The notes beneath the pieces are model-generated. The model searched no databases. It had not been told where the DNA came from and was given only the letters and a program-made list of their open reading frames with translations. The translations under genes and the position numbers were made by a program. This document shows positions 45,669-55,462 of a stretch of DNA of 64,000 nucleotides, piece by piece. Each line of letters opens with the position of its first letter. Positions within the stretch are counted from its first letter, which is position 1. The stretch is from Bacteroidaceae bacterium (GTDB taxonomy: Bacteria > Bacteroidota > Bacteroidia > Bacteroidales > Bacteroidaceae), in the NCBI GenBank assembly GCA_017556585.1, contig JAFYMP010000086.1:1-64000 (forward strand), given 5' to 3'.

Positions 45669-46694
45669 TTAATCGTCGTCCCTGTTTGGTACTCTATCTT
45701 TAATGGTGTATTTTAAATCATCAATAGAATAGCATACTGCCGTGATATGTTCCTGGCCTGTAAGTAACAGATAAGCAGGTAATTTGTTTATTCCGGGTGT
45801 GGTAACTATTTTACTGTTCCATCCGGTTTGGTCACAATATTCTATTAGGTTAAGACTATCCTTATCAACTGTATTTTTCCATCTGTCAAAATTTGTATCT
45901 ATGGACAAAGTGGTGAATATAAGCGCTTTATCGGGGAAACTGTCTCTTAGGGCGTAGAACTGCTTTCTTGCGTTGTCACTCTGTTCGTGCCACGATGCCC
46001 ATACGCACACAGCCTGATATCCGTGGTCGCTTATCTGGTTGAATTGTGTCTTAATGTTTGCAGTATCTGTAACAGTGACTCTCGATATAAAACTCGCACT
46101 GCCGCCTACTGCCTTTTTATTTGTATTCAGGTCTAAAATAAACTGATGATCCTGTAACAGACCGCTCATTTTATTCATTACCGAATTCAGTTGTGCCACG
46201 CTGGCTTTGTTTTGGCGTACCATATATTCATAAATCAGATATGGTATAGCTTCAGAAAATGGATTATGGGTAATGAATGTATCTATTCTTGCAATAATCT
46301 GTTCAAATGTGGTATCACTTTCTACTTCATTACGGAAAGTTGTAAGTTCATTGTTTGTTTTACCACCATTGATAATAGAAAACTTGGTGCTATCTGTTTT
46401 ATGAAGAGTAGAGGTAATATCTTTCTCTGCAAAAACTATGTCCTGTGAACCATCTGTGTAGAATAGGAACAGTGGGGTAATAGTATCAACCTGTACGGTA
46501 TATACAAACTTACCATCAACAGGACGTATAGTATCGGTACGTTCAAAACGGTAGTCAAATCCGGCTACTATTATTGAATCGTTACTGCCACTATCTATTG
46601 TACCCTCCAAAGTATATATGTTGTGCTGTCTGTTGCACGAAACAACAAACAGACACAAAACAATAATACCTGTTATGGAGCGTAATCTTGTCAT
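45669..46694 (-). CDS. Lipoprotein with DUF4369-like and thioredoxin-fold domains lacking the CXXC cysteines
   Basis: The protein has 341 residues. Lipobox at FVVSC (Cys20). The N-terminal beta-rich region (about 25-110) resembles DUF4369, and the C-terminal part is a TlpA/AhpC-like thioredoxin fold, as in many Bacteroidota lipoproteins. Where active members have WCxxC this one reads W235-H-E-Q-S239, so both redox cysteines are lost. It is probably a structural or binding protein rather than an oxidoreductase. It lies 11 bp after typA and may be co-transcribed with it. Confidence 0.85.
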   Translation of the reverse strand: MTRLRSITGIIVLCLFVVSCNRQHNIYTLEGTIDSGSNDSIIVAGFDYRFERTDTIRPVDGKFVYTVQVDTITPLFLFYTDGSQDIVFAEKDITSTLHKTDSTKFSIINGGKTNNELTTFRNEVESDTTFEQIIARIDTFITHNPFSEAIPYLIYEYMVRQNKASVAQLNSVMNKMSGLLQDHQFILDLNTNKKAVGGSASFISRVTVTDTANIKTQFNQISDHGYQAVCVWASWHEQSDNARKQFYALRDSFPDKALIFTTLSIDTNFDRWKNTVDKDSLNLIEYCDQTGWNSKIVTTPGINKLPAYLLLTGQEHITAVCYSIDDLKYTIKDRVPNRDDD

Positions 46695-46705
46695 ATATAC
46701 TAATG

Positions 46706-48499
46706 TTACTTAGCAGCCTTCTTTCTATCGTTTTCGTTAAGAATAATCTTACGCAGACGCATGCTCTTTGGAGTAACTTCCACGTATTCATCGGTCTTGA
46801 TATATTCCAATGCCTCTTCTAATGAGAAGATAACCGGTGGAGCTATATGAGCCTTGTCATCAGAACCACTTGCACGCATATTGGTAAGCTGTTTGCTCTT
46901 GGTAACATTGATTACCAAATCTCTTTCGTGAACATGTTCACCCACCACCTGACCGGCATAAACCTGATCCTGCGGATTTATAAAGAACTTACCTCTGTCC
47001 TGCAGTTTGTCTATAGCGTATGCAAAAGCAGTACCTGTCTCCATAGCAACCATAGAACCGTTTGTGCGGCGTTCAATATCACCCTTGTATGGCTGATACT
47101 CCTTAAAACGATGTGCCATAATTGCTTCACCCTGAGATGCAGTCAGAATATTTGTTCTTAAACCAATGATACCTCTTGATGGAATATCGAATACAATGAT
47201 AACTCTGTCGCCCTGAGTCTCCATAGATGTCATTTCGCCCTTACGTTTGGTGGCCAAATCAATCATCTTACTGCTGAACTCTTCCGGTACGCTGATAGTC
47301 AGCTCCTCTATAGGTTCACAGGTTACGCCGTTAATCTCTTTCATAATAACCTGAGGCTGACCTACCTGAAGTTCATAGCCTTCGCGACGCATAGTCTCAA
47401 TCAAGATAGAAAGATGTAATACACCACGTCCCGAAACAACCCATTTACCATCTTCTTCTGTCCTGCGAACGCGCAAAGCCAGATTCTTATCAAGCTCTAA
47501 ATCAAGACGTTCCTGAATGTGTCTTGATGTCACAAATTTACCCTCTTTTCCAAAGAATGGAGAATCGTTGATGGTAAACATCATGCTCATGGTAGGTTCG
47601 TCTATAGCAATAGGTGGCAGTGGATCCGGGTGCTCCAAATCGCAGATGGTATCTCCAATCTCAAATTTCTCCAATCCTACAATAGCGCATAAATCGCCTG
47701 CTACAACCTTCTCCACCTTTTTCTGTCCCATGCCTTCAAAGACGTGGAGCTCTTTAATTTTTACCTTAACCATAGAACCATCTCTATGTGCAAGAGTACA
47801 CATCATTCCTTCGGTCAGTTCTCCGCGATTTATACGGCCTACCGCAATTCTTCCGGTGTAGGAAGAGTAATCCAATGATGTAATGAGCATCTGTAGTGAA
47901 CCCTCCTCCTTCTTTGGTTCCGGAATGTATTTTACTATTGCATCCAGCAAAGGCAATATATTATTTGTGGGCTTTTTCCAATCTTCGCTCATCCACGCCT
48001 GTTTGGCAGAACCATACAGAACAGGGAAATCAAGTTGGTCTTCTGTTGCTTCCAGCGCAAACATCAGGTCGAATACCATTTCGTACACCTCTTCCGGACG
48101 GCAATTGGGTTTATCCACCTTATTTACTACAACAATAGGTTTCAATCCTATCTGCAACGCCTTTTGCAGTACAAAACGGGTTTGTGGCATAGGACCTTCG
48201 AATGCATCTACCAGCAGAATACATCCATCGGCCATATTAAGCACGCGTTCTACTTCACCGCCAAAGTCGGAGTGTCCCGGAGTGTCAATAATGTTAATCT
48301 TTGTATCTTTATAGGTGATAGAAACGTTCTTGGAAAGAATGGTTATACCGCGCTCTCTTTCAAGATCGTTGTTATCAAGCATCAATTCACCCTTTGACTG
48401 GTTATCTCTAAACAGATTACCTGCCATCAACATTTTGTCCACCAAGGTAGTCTTTCCGTGGTCAACGTGTGCAATAATTGCAATGTTTCTTATATTCAT
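46706..48499 (-). CDS. typA: Ribosome-associated GTPase TypA/BipA
   Basis: The protein has 597 residues from ATG 48499 (MNIRNIAIIAHVDHGKTTLVDKML). G1 is AHVDHGKT, G3 DTPGHSD, G4 NKVDKP. The elongation-factor-like domains II-III and C-terminal region follow (for example SRGIIGLRTNILTASQGEAIM). It binds the ribosome and helps 50S assembly and cold or stress adaptation. The frame can be read from a TTG at 48529, but that lies in the -7 element (48534-48526), so the ATG is preferred. It is divergent from rpsO. Confidence 0.96.
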   Translation of the reverse strand: MNIRNIAIIAHVDHGKTTLVDKMLMAGNLFRDNQSKGELMLDNNDLERERGITILSKNVSITYKDTKINIIDTPGHSDFGGEVERVLNMADGCILLVDAFEGPMPQTRFVLQKALQIGLKPIVVVNKVDKPNCRPEEVYEMVFDLMFALEATEDQLDFPVLYGSAKQAWMSEDWKKPTNNILPLLDAIVKYIPEPKKEEGSLQMLITSLDYSSYTGRIAVGRINRGELTEGMMCTLAHRDGSMVKVKIKELHVFEGMGQKKVEKVVAGDLCAIVGLEKFEIGDTICDLEHPDPLPPIAIDEPTMSMMFTINDSPFFGKEGKFVTSRHIQERLDLELDKNLALRVRRTEEDGKWVVSGRGVLHLSILIETMRREGYELQVGQPQVIMKEINGVTCEPIEELTISVPEEFSSKMIDLATKRKGEMTSMETQGDRVIIVFDIPSRGIIGLRTNILTASQGEAIMAHRFKEYQPYKGDIERRTNGSMVAMETGTAFAYAIDKLQDRGKFFINPQDQVYAGQVVGEHVHERDLVINVTKSKQLTNMRASGSDDKAHIAPPVIFSLEEALEYIKTDEYVEVTPKSMRLRKIILNENDRKKAAK

Positions 48500-48525
48500 C
48501 TTATACTTATTTCCAACTTCGGGGT

Positions 48526-48534
48526 GCAAAGTTA
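48526..48534 (-). promoter_or_regulatory. -7 element of typA
   Basis: On the minus strand TAACTTTGC at 48534-48526 is a full consensus match. About 45 bp separates it from the rpsO -7 element on the other strand. Confidence 0.65.
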
Positions 48535-48556
48535 CACGAAAAATTCAAGAAATTCA

Positions 48557-48587
48557 TTGCATATTCAAAAAGAAGAGATAACTTTGC
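48557..48587 (+). promoter_or_regulatory. Promoter of rpsO
   Basis: The -33 TTG is at 48557-48559 and the -7 TAACTTTGC at 48579-48587, with a 19-bp spacer. Confidence 0.8.
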
Positions 48588-48625
48588 GCCCGCTAAACGA
48601 AATTTTCATTAAAAAACTGTAGAAA

Positions 48626-48895
48626 ATGTATTTAGACAAAGAGAAAAAACAAGAAATCTTTGGACAATACGGAAAGTCTAACACGGATACCGGCTCACCA
48701 GAAGCTCAGATAGCCCTGTTCTCATACCGTATTTCCCATTTGACGGAGCATCTTAAACAGCACCGTAAGGATTATAGCACAGAGAAAGCACTTACACAGC
48801 TTGTTGGTAAGCGTCGCGCACTCCTTAACTATCTTAAGGATCGTGATATCGAACGTTACCGCGCTATCATTAAGGCTTTAGGTCTTCGTAAGTAA
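48626..48895 (+). CDS. rpsO: Small ribosomal subunit protein uS15
   Basis: The protein has 89 residues, the standard length. It binds the 16S rRNA central domain early in 30S assembly. The core GSPEAQIALFSYRISHLTEHLK, then HRKDYSTEKALTQLVGKRRALLNYLK and a C-terminal helix DIERYRAIIKALGLRK, are family-typical. It is transcribed alone: own promoter and a strong terminator 23 bp after the stop. Confidence 0.98.
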   Translation: MYLDKEKKQEIFGQYGKSNTDTGSPEAQIALFSYRISHLTEHLKQHRKDYSTEKALTQLVGKRRALLNYLKDRDIERYRAIIKALGLRK

Positions 48896-48917
48896 GACTC
48901 TCTTGAGGAAAAAGTGT

Positions 48918-48951
48918 GGAGCCAACCAAAGTGGATTGGCTCCATTTTTTT
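48918..48951 (+). terminator. Intrinsic terminator of rpsO
   Basis: GGAGCCAA (48918-48925) pairs with TTGGCTCC (48936-48943), followed by ATTTTTTT. The T-run overlaps the -33 element of ahcY. Confidence 0.9.
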
Positions 48952-48980
48952 GATATTCCGTCAGTTTACACTAAATTCGC
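48949..48980 (+). promoter_or_regulatory. Promoter of ahcY
   Basis: The -33 TTTG is at 48949-48952 and the -7 TAAATTCGC at 48972-48980, with a 19-bp spacer. The ATG is at 49008. Confidence 0.7.
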
Positions 48981-49007
48981 AACATACATAAATAATATAT
49001 ATAAGGA

Positions 49008-50423
49008 ATGGAAAGCTTGTATTCAACATTACCATATAAAGTAGCCGATATTTCATTGGCCGATTTTGGTAGAAAAGAGATTGAGATTGCAGAGAAAGAG
49101 ATGCCGGGTTTGATGGCTTTGCGTGAGAAATATGCAGAAAGCAAACCTTTGCGCGGTGCCAGAATTATGGGCTCGTTACACATGACCATTCAAACAGCAG
49201 TTCTCATAGAGACACTTCACGCTCTGGGTGCAGAGGTTCGCTGGTGTTCGTGCAATATCTATTCTACACAAGATCATGCAGCAGCAGCTATTGCAGCAGC
49301 AGGTACAGCAGCCGTTTTTGCCTGGAAGGGTGAAACTCTGGCAGACTATTGGTGGTGTACATTGCAGGCACTCAATTTCCCGGAAGGTCCAAATATGATA
49401 GTAGATGATGGTGGCGATGCTACTTTGATGATACATCTGGGTGTAAAAGGAGAAAAAGATGCTTCTGCTATTGAATACAACGCAACATCGGCCGATGAAC
49501 AGGAACTGCTCTCTATTCTTAAAAAGGTAGCAGTAGAGAAAGGAAACGGCTACTGGAACGGTATGGCATCGCAAATAAAAGGTGTCAGCGAAGAGACCAC
49601 AACCGGAGTACATCGTCTCTATCAGATGCAGCAGCGCGGCGAACTGCTCTTCCCTGCATTCAACGTAAACGATTCTGTAACAAAGAGTAAGTTCGATAAT
49701 CTGTATGGTTGTCGTGAATCGTTGGTAGATGGTATTAAACGTGCTACCGATGTAATGGTGGCAGGAAAAGTGGCAGTTGTTTGTGGCTACGGCGATGTAG
49801 GTAAGGGTTGCGCACAGAGTTTGCGATCATACGGAGCAAGAGTCCTGATTACAGAAATAGATCCTATCTGTGCTTTACAGGCAGCTATGGAGGGTTATCA
49901 GGTGGTAACAATGGAAGAGGCTGCTCCTATGGGTAACATATTTGTAACCACTACAGGTAACATAGATGTTATAACAGTAGAACACCTGAAACAGATGCCA
50001 GACCAGGCAATAGTATGTAATATAGGACATTTTGATAGCGAAATACAGGTAGAGGGACTAAAGAAGATAGACGGAATAAAAGTTCAGAACATAAAGCCAC
50101 AGGTAGATAGCTATATCTTCCCCGATGGTCACAGAATAATTCTTCTTGCCGATGGCCGTTTGGTGAATTTAGGTTGTGCCACAGGTCATCCAAGTTTTGT
50201 AATGAGCAACAGCTTTACCAACCAGACATTGGCGCAAATAGAACTCTTTAACAAAAAGTATGCAACAGGTGTATATTGTTTGCCAAAACATCTGGACGAA
50301 GAGGTGGCTCGTCTGCATCTGGAAAAGATAGGCGTACATCTAACCCGTCTTACTCAGGCTCAGGCCGATTACATAGGCGTTTCGGTTGATGGACCATACA
50401 AATCGGAAAACTACAGATATTGA
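49008..50423 (+). CDS. ahcY: Adenosylhomocysteinase
   Basis: A 471-residue cytosolic NAD-dependent enzyme that splits S-adenosylhomocysteine to adenosine and homocysteine, completing the methylation cycle that metK starts. Diagnostic segments: [29 protein letters not shown], the NAD-binding [18 protein letters not shown] and the C-terminal [15 protein letters not shown] with [18 protein letters not shown]. Its own promoter lies within the end of the rpsO terminator. The LOG-family gene starts directly after its stop. Confidence 0.98.
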   Translation: MESLYSTLPYKVADISLADFGRKEIEIAEKEMPGLMALREKYAESKPLRGARIMGSLHMTIQTAVLIETLHALGAEVRWCSCNIYSTQDHAAAAIAAAGTAAVFAWKGETLADYWWCTLQALNFPEGPNMIVDDGGDATLMIHLGVKGEKDASAIEYNATSADEQELLSILKKVAVEKGNGYWNGMASQIKGVSEETTTGVHRLYQMQQRGELLFPAFNVNDSVTKSKFDNLYGCRESLVDGIKRATDVMVAGKVAVVCGYGDVGKGCAQSLRSYGARVLITEIDPICALQAAMEGYQVVTMEEAAPMGNIFVTTTGNIDVITVEHLKQMPDQAIVCNIGHFDSEIQVEGLKKIDGIKVQNIKPQVDSYIFPDGHRIILLADGRLVNLGCATGHPSFVMSNSFTNQTLAQIELFNKKYATGVYCLPKHLDEEVARLHLEKIGVHLTRLTQAQADYIGVSVDGPYKSENYRY

Positions 50424-50424
50424 T

Positions 50425-51021
50425 ATGTCCGTAAAGGGTATAAATACAGTTACAGTATATGGTGCTTCCAGCCCTAACATCGATATAACCTATATTGATG
50501 CTGCAAAACGATTGGGAACTATTTTTGCTCAATCGGGGATAAGTGTAGTGACAGGAGCAGGAAGTACCGGACTGATGGCTGCCATAGAAGACGGTGTACT
50601 TGAATCGGGAGGTACAGCCATTGGTATAATTCCCGAATTTATGGTACGCGAAGGGTGGATGCATAAATCGCTCACAAAGGTTATCGAAACAGAAGATATG
50701 CACAAACGCAAAGAGCTTATGGCGCAGATGGCCGATGCCGTGGTTGCACTGCCCGGCGGACCCGGAACATTCGAAGAACTTATGGAGATAGTAACCTGGA
50801 AAATGTTGAATCTGTTTACAAAACCTATAGTAATACTTAACACCAACGGTTACTACAACCCTTTAATAAAGATGCTTCAGACATCGGCAGACAGCGGATT
50901 TATGCGGAAAGAGTTTCTTACTGCCTGGGTTGTTGTGGAAACTCCGGAAGATGTTTTGCCTGCTATTGTGTCAAATATAGATTGGAAACCTGGCGTAGAT
51001 AAATATCAGAAGACTGAATGA
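50425..51021 (+). CDS. LOG-family (TIGR00730) Rossmann protein, putative cytokinin riboside 5'-monophosphate phosphoribohydrolase
   Basis: The protein has 198 residues. The LOG motif VALPGGPGTFEEL (PGGxGTxxE) and the N-terminal TVYGASSPNI fold start are present, with GTGLMA-like TGAGSTGLMAAIED. These proteins hydrolyse nucleoside 5'-monophosphates to base and ribose 5-phosphate; the bacterial role is usually unknown. ATG 50425 begins one base after the ahcY stop. An ATG at 50386 would overlap ahcY by 38 bp and is less likely. It overlaps DUF4271 by 4 bp (ATGA). Confidence 0.9.
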   Translation: MSVKGINTVTVYGASSPNIDITYIDAAKRLGTIFAQSGISVVTGAGSTGLMAAIEDGVLESGGTAIGIIPEFMVREGWMHKSLTKVIETEDMHKRKELMAQMADAVVALPGGPGTFEELMEIVTWKMLNLFTKPIVILNTNGYYNPLIKMLQTSADSGFMRKEFLTAWVVVETPEDVLPAIVSNIDWKPGVDKYQKTE

Positions 51022-51683
51022 AAACTATAGTACCTGTAGAACAGTTGTGTGATGATTGGGTAGTTTTGCTCCTGATTCTATCTTTTGTACTTGTATCTGT
51101 TACAATAGGTTCCGATATGCCACAGGTGCTTAAATCGTTGCGCTCAATGTTTAACTTCAGGAAGTCCGATGGTCAATTGGTCTATGCTCCACTATCACTG
51201 TTCGGACTCATCCTGGCTACCATGCATATAGCAATATCGGTAGGAACGCTTGTTTATCTTTTTACCGGCAGCGGCTTATTGACATATACAGAAACTCCGT
51301 TGCAATCGGTACTTTCTCAATCTGTACTGGTGCTTCTTTTTATAGTACTAAAGATAATTCTCTATATATTGGTAAATGGCATAATATGCAGCAAGCATTA
51401 TATCCCATCTCAGCACTTTAGGTGGATTAGTTTTTATGTAATGGTACAAGCCTTAAATGGGGCGATGGCCTTGGTTTTATCTTTGCTGATAATATACATC
51501 AATATACCTGTACAAGTTGCAGTAATAGTTTATTTATTACTTGCTATTTTATTGGAAATAGGGATATTATTTAAGCTTTTTTCTGCCTTCTTCAAAAAAA
51601 AGTGCTCTGTTTTGGTTTTTTTTATCTACCTTTGTGCCCTCGAAATCGCGCCATGCTTTTTGGCGTGGTTTTTAGTGAAGTAA
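51018..51683 (+). CDS. DUF4271 integral membrane protein
   Basis: The protein has 221 residues and about five to six TM helices (for example residues 15-33, 57-79, 94-117, 139-160 and 165-185). It starts in the ATGA overlap with the LOG gene. In Bacteroidota this family is regularly found just before hemD, as here. Its function is unknown; the link may be to heme synthesis or simply gene order. Confidence 0.85.
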   Translation: MKTIVPVEQLCDDWVVLLLILSFVLVSVTIGSDMPQVLKSLRSMFNFRKSDGQLVYAPLSLFGLILATMHIAISVGTLVYLFTGSGLLTYTETPLQSVLSQSVLVLLFIVLKIILYILVNGIICSKHYIPSQHFRWISFYVMVQALNGAMALVLSLLIIYINIPVQVAVIVYLLLAILLEIGILFKLFSAFFKKKCSVLVFFIYLCALEIAPCFLAWFLVK

Positions 51684-51713
51684 AAAGTAGATAATTTTTA
51701 TTTTTTTCGAGCT

Positions 51714-52460
51714 TTGAAAGTACAAAAAATTCTTATTTCGCAGCCTCAGCCTGCAACCAGTAAATCTCCTTACTTTGATTTGGTTGAGAAGTATGGAGTT
51801 GAGTTAGACTTCAAACCATTTATCCGCGTTGAAAGTCTTACAGCCAAGGAATTCAGACAACAGAAAGTCTCAATCCTTGACCATACAGCTATAGTATTTA
51901 CTTCTCGTCATGCTGTGGATCACTTCTTTAATCTTTGTAAAGAACTGCGTGTTGCTATCCCAGATGATATGAAGTATTTCTGTATCACCGAGACAGTTGC
52001 ATTGTATATTCAGAAGTACGTACAATATAGAAAAAGAAAGGTGTTCTTTGGAACAACAGGTAAGGTAGAAGGTCTTATGACTCCTATATTGAAACATAAG
52101 AACGAAACATACTTTATACCGGTTTCAAATGTTCATACAGGCGATTTAACAACTTTGCTTGATGCAGCTAAGATTAAACATTCAGAAGCTGTAATGTATC
52201 GCACCGTAAGCAACGAAATCACTCCTGAAGAGTTGAAGTCATACGATATGATGGTATTTTTCAGCCCTGCGGGAATAGAATCATTAAAAGCTAACGATCC
52301 AAATTTTGAGCAAGGTGATATAGTATTTGGCTGTTTTGGCGCACCTACAGTAAAGGCCATTCGCGATGCAGGCTTTAGATTGGATATTGAAGCACCTGTA
52401 GAGGGTGTAACTTCTATGCCGGCAGCTATCAGTCTTTATTTGTCAAAGAATAACGATTAA
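51714..52460 (+). CDS. hemD: Uroporphyrinogen-III synthase-like protein, TTG start
   Basis: The protein has 248 residues. HemD cyclises hydroxymethylbilane to uroporphyrinogen III. The N-terminal KVQKILISQPQPATSKSPYFDLVEKYG and the middle/C-terminal two-lobe pattern (AIVFTSRHAVDHFF, MMVFFSPAGIESL, VFGCFGAPTVKAIRDAG) match the Bacteroidota HemD group. The frame begins with TTG at 51714, and the next upstream in-frame codons reach a stop (TAA at 51681) with no ATG, so the start is non-ATG. It lies 30 bp after DUF4271. Confidence 0.88.
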   Translation: MKVQKILISQPQPATSKSPYFDLVEKYGVELDFKPFIRVESLTAKEFRQQKVSILDHTAIVFTSRHAVDHFFNLCKELRVAIPDDMKYFCITETVALYIQKYVQYRKRKVFFGTTGKVEGLMTPILKHKNETYFIPVSNVHTGDLTTLLDAAKIKHSEAVMYRTVSNEITPEELKSYDMMVFFSPAGIESLKANDPNFEQGDIVFGCFGAPTVKAIRDAGFRLDIEAPVEGVTSMPAAISLYLSKNND

Positions 52461-52507
52461 ACAAAAAAGCGTATATTTGAGCCTTAGAAAACATAGCTGT
52501 TAAATGC

Positions 52508-52533
52508 AGCCTGTTTTTTAAGGCTTGTTTTTT
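52508..52533 (+). terminator. Weak terminator-like hairpin between hemD and rnpA
   Basis: AGCCT (52508-52512) pairs with AGGCT (52521-52525), followed by TGTTTTTT. Only 5 bp, so it may attenuate rather than end transcription. The rnpA ATG is at 52541. Confidence 0.4.
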
Positions 52534-52540
52534 ATATAAA

Positions 52541-52942
52541 ATGTCAGAAAATTTCTTCTTTCCAAAAACAGAAAAACTCTGTAGTGACAAGCTTATAGAC
52601 AGACTCTTTACAGAGGGCAACAGAGAGATAGGTTCTTTCCCTGTTCGTTTGGTGTATCTACAGGTTCCGCCAGAAGAAATTTCAGGTATAAATCTTTTGG
52701 TATCTGTTTCCAAACGACATTTCAAGAGGGCTGTCAAAAGAAATAGAGTAAAACGTCAATTGCGTGAATATTATAGACTTAATAATCAAAAACTAAAGAG
52801 TATTTTGGCTGCTGATAACCAGGGTTTGTTGTTGGCGTTAATATACACTGACGGTAAATTGTGGTCAACAGAAAAACTTAACAAACGTCTTGATTCGGCG
52901 TTTGAAAAATTGCTTTCTGCTATAGGCGGTAAATCTGAATAG
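52541..52942 (+). CDS. rnpA: Ribonuclease P protein component
   Basis: A 133-residue basic protein that assists RNase P RNA in maturing tRNA 5' ends. The RNR box is visible in VSVSKRHFKRAVKRNRVKRQLREYYR. The length is typical. It is followed by yidD, the usual partner in most bacteria, at 44 bp. Note that rpmH is not adjacent, as is normal in Bacteroidota. Confidence 0.96.
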   Translation: MSENFFFPKTEKLCSDKLIDRLFTEGNREIGSFPVRLVYLQVPPEEISGINLLVSVSKRHFKRAVKRNRVKRQLREYYRLNNQKLKSILAADNQGLLLALIYTDGKLWSTEKLNKRLDSAFEKLLSAIGGKSE

Positions 52943-52985
52943 TGAAAATTCTCTTTCGTTGAATCTGTAAATAAAAATTATCTAT

Positions 52986-53219
52986 ATGTTTAAGGCAATT
53001 ATGCGTTTCATTTCATATCTGCTCATACTGCCTATAAAGTTTTATAGGCTCTGCATATCGCCATTGTTGCCACCATCTTGTAGATTTACCCCCACTTGTT
53101 CACAATATGCTATAGAAGCAATATCAAAATATGGCCCTTTTAAGGGTATGTTTCTTGCAGTAAAAAGATTGTTAAGGTGCCGTCCGGGTGGAGGTTCCGG
53201 ATATGATCCCGTTCCATGA
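52986..53219 (+). CDS. yidD: YidD membrane protein insertion efficiency factor
   Basis: The protein has 77 residues. The YidD core [27 protein letters not shown] with its conserved Cys pair and the [17 protein letters not shown] end are diagnostic. It is a small peripheral inner-membrane protein that supports YidC-dependent insertion. Its stop overlaps the next start (ATGA at 53216-53219). Confidence 0.96.
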   Translation: MFKAIMRFISYLLILPIKFYRLCISPLLPPSCRFTPTCSQYAIEAISKYGPFKGMFLAVKRLLRCRPGGGSGYDPVP

Positions 53220-53851
53220 AAATATGTAAAATGAGAATAGTCGATATACATACTCATAATTCCAATGCTGATAACGCTTTGATCTCTGTTGCTCCACAAA
53301 AGCTTCCTTTGCATTCATTAAACAGCTATTCTGTGGGATTGCATCCGTGGGATACAACTTCTGTAACAGATTCAGATTTAGAGGCATTGAAAACTGCTGC
53401 TTTGCAAAACAATGTTTATGCTATTGGTGAATGTGGAATAGATAAATTGCGTGGTGCATCTTTAGAAATTCAAAAGAAGATTTTTGAGTATCACATTCAG
53501 TTAAGTGAAGATTTATGCAAACCTCTAATCATTCATCAGGTAAAATCTTTGGATGAAATATTTTTTTATAGAAAGAAATATTCACCATCGCAAAGATGGC
53601 TTATTCATGGTTTCAGAGGGAATCTTCTAACAGCCAAACAGCTTTTAAATTCAGGAATTGAGTTCTCTTTAGGAAGTAATTTTGTGCCGGAAATATTGCA
53701 AATAATGCCGATGAAATCGCTGTTTTTGGAATCGGACGATTCTTCATGTTTCTCCGCTTTGCTTTGTAAAGTAGCAAAAATATTGAACAAATCGGAACAA
53801 GAACTTGAACAGCTTTTGGTTGAAAATAATCACTCTTTTTTGAATGTATAA
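53216..53851 (+). CDS. TatD-like metal-dependent hydrolase
   Basis: The protein has 211 residues, or 206 from the second ATG at 53231 ([10 protein letters not shown]), which places the metal-binding DIHTH at the usual N-terminal position. Later GECGID (metal Glu), IIHQVKS (His), LIHGFRG and FLESDDS give the remaining ligands, so the active site looks complete. It is shorter than typical TatD (about 260), as is common in Bacteroidota. A DNase or D-aminoacyl-tRNA-type hydrolase role is possible. Confidence 0.88.
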   Translation: MKICKMRIVDIHTHNSNADNALISVAPQKLPLHSLNSYSVGLHPWDTTSVTDSDLEALKTAALQNNVYAIGECGIDKLRGASLEIQKKIFEYHIQLSEDLCKPLIIHQVKSLDEIFFYRKKYSPSQRWLIHGFRGNLLTAKQLLNSGIEFSLGSNFVPEILQIMPMKSLFLESDDSSCFSALLCKVAKILNKSEQELEQLLVENNHSFLNV

Positions 53852-53955
53852 GTGGTTGCAATACACAAATTTGATGCTGCCCGATTTGCACTTAACCGTT
53901 TTGATTTGTACTTTTGCTGCCCATTATTATGAATAATAACCAAAAATAGTAATAT

Positions 53956-55251
53956 ATGACAAATTTTGTAGAAGAACTCCAGTGGCGTGGTATGATACAC
54001 CAGATGATGCCCGGAACAGATGAACTCCTATCAAAAGAGCAGGTAACAGCATACGTAGGTTTCGATCCTACAGCAGATTCTCTGCATATTGGTCACTTGT
54101 GCAGTATTATGATTTTGCGTCATTTCCAGAGATGCGGTCACAAACCGCTTGCATTGGTTGGCGGTGCAACAGGTATGATAGGCGATCCAAGTGGAAAATC
54201 TCAGGAACGCAATCTCTTGAATGAACAGACACTAAAGCACAATGTAGATTGTATTAGAAAACAGTTGTCAAAGTTCCTTGATTTTGACAGTGATGCTCCA
54301 AATAAAGCAGAGTTGGTAAACAACTACGATTGGATGAAAGATATAACATTCCTTGATTTCTCTCGTGATATTGGTAAGCACATTACTGTTAACTATATGA
54401 TGGCAAAAGAGTCTGTAAAAAAACGTCTTAATGGCGAAGCTCGTGATGGACTTTCATTTACAGAGTTTACTTATCAGCTGCTTCAAGGTTATGATTTCTT
54501 GTATCTGAATAAGAACAAAAATTGTAAACTACAGATGGGTGGCGCAGATCAGTGGGGAAATATCACAACCGGTTCAGAACTTATTCGCAGAATTACCGGT
54601 GCAGAATGTTTTGCATTGACCTGTCCGCTAATCACAAAATCTGACGGAACCAAATTTGGTAAGACAGAAGGCGGAAATATATGGCTGAATCCGGAATATA
54701 CATCGCCATATAAGTTCTATCAATTCTGGCTGAACGTAAGCGACGATGATGCTAAGAGATATATAAAAATATTTACAAATATAGAACGAGAAGAGTGCGA
54801 AGCTCTTATTGCGGAACACGATGCAGCTCCTCATTTGAGACTCTTGCAGAAACGTCTTGCAAAAGATGTAACCTGTATGGTACATAGCGAAGAAGATTAT
54901 AAAGCTTCTGCTGAGGCCTCCAGTATATTGTTTGGCGGCGGTTCGTCAGATGAACTCAAACAGATAAATGAAGATATGCTTCTGTCTGTTTTTGAAGGTG
55001 TGCCTCAGTTTAGATTTAAAAGAGAACTTCTTTCTCAGAACATTAAGGCTTCCGATTTCTTGACAGATAATTGTCCTGTCTTCTTCTCAAAGAGCGAAGC
55101 AAGAAAGATGATGCAGGGTGGTGGTGTTTCCATAAACAAAGAGAAAACATACGACCATTCTCGTCCATTTACCGAAGCAGATTTGGTTGATGACAGATAT
55201 ATAGTATTGCAAAGAGGAAAAAAGAACTACTATTTGCTTGTAGCTGAATAA
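53956..55251 (+). CDS. tyrS: Tyrosyl-tRNA synthetase
   Basis: A 431-residue class I synthetase. The HIGH motif is DSLHIGHL, the KMSKS equivalent is KFGKTEGG, the tyrosine-binding region is [11 protein letters not shown] and [11 protein letters not shown], and a C-terminal S4-like domain (about 365-430) carries [20 protein letters not shown]. It lies 104 bp after the TatD-like gene and is followed by tRNA-Gln with its own promoter. Confidence 0.98.
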   Translation: MTNFVEELQWRGMIHQMMPGTDELLSKEQVTAYVGFDPTADSLHIGHLCSIMILRHFQRCGHKPLALVGGATGMIGDPSGKSQERNLLNEQTLKHNVDCIRKQLSKFLDFDSDAPNKAELVNNYDWMKDITFLDFSRDIGKHITVNYMMAKESVKKRLNGEARDGLSFTEFTYQLLQGYDFLYLNKNKNCKLQMGGADQWGNITTGSELIRRITGAECFALTCPLITKSDGTKFGKTEGGNIWLNPEYTSPYKFYQFWLNVSDDDAKRYIKIFTNIEREECEALIAEHDAAPHLRLLQKRLAKDVTCMVHSEEDYKASAEASSILFGGGSSDELKQINEDMLLSVFEGVPQFRFKRELLSQNIKASDFLTDNCPVFFSKSEARKMMQGGGVSINKEKTYDHSRPFTEADLVDDRYIVLQRGKKNYYLLVAE

Positions 55252-55269
55252 AAATATTCCTACCTTTGC
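55238..55269 (+). promoter_or_regulatory. Promoter of tRNA-Gln
   Basis: The -33 TTG is at 55238-55240 and the -7 TACCTTTGC at 55261-55269, with a 20-bp spacer. The -33 lies within the end of tyrS. Confidence 0.8.
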
Positions 55270-55296
55270 AGTCGAATCCCGAAAGGGATGAATGAT

Positions 55297-55367
55297 TGTC
55301 GTATGGTGTAATGGTAGCACAACAGGTTTTGGTTCTGTTTGTCGAGGTTCGAATCCTCGTACGACAA
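55297..55367 (+). tRNA. tRNA-Gln (anticodon TTG)
   Basis: A 71-nt cloverleaf. Acceptor arms TGTCGTA (55297-55303) and TACGACA (55360-55366) form 7 bp, with discriminator A. Anticodon stem ACAGG/TCTGT encloses the loop TTTTGGT, giving anticodon TTG (reads CAA). T-arm CGAGG-TTCGAAT-CCTCG is standard. The 3' CCA is not encoded. Confidence 0.97.
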
Positions 55368-55370
55368 CGT

Positions 55371-55408
55371 AGAAGAGTTCAATAAAAAGTTGAACTCTTC
55401 TTCTTTTT
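55371..55408 (+). terminator. Intrinsic terminator of tRNA-Gln
   Basis: A 12-bp stem AGAAGAGTTCAA/TTGAACTCTTCT with a 7-nt loop is followed by TCTTTTT. Confidence 0.9.
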
Positions 55409-55462
55409 CTAGCAAAAATCCGAATTTTTATAAAATGCCGTTCTAATACCTTCTGGGGTCTT

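Noticed and set aside
48500..48529. TTG-initiated extension of TypA
   Set aside because: The TTG is inside the TAACTTTGC -7 element, and the family starts at MNIRNIAIIAHVDHGKT.
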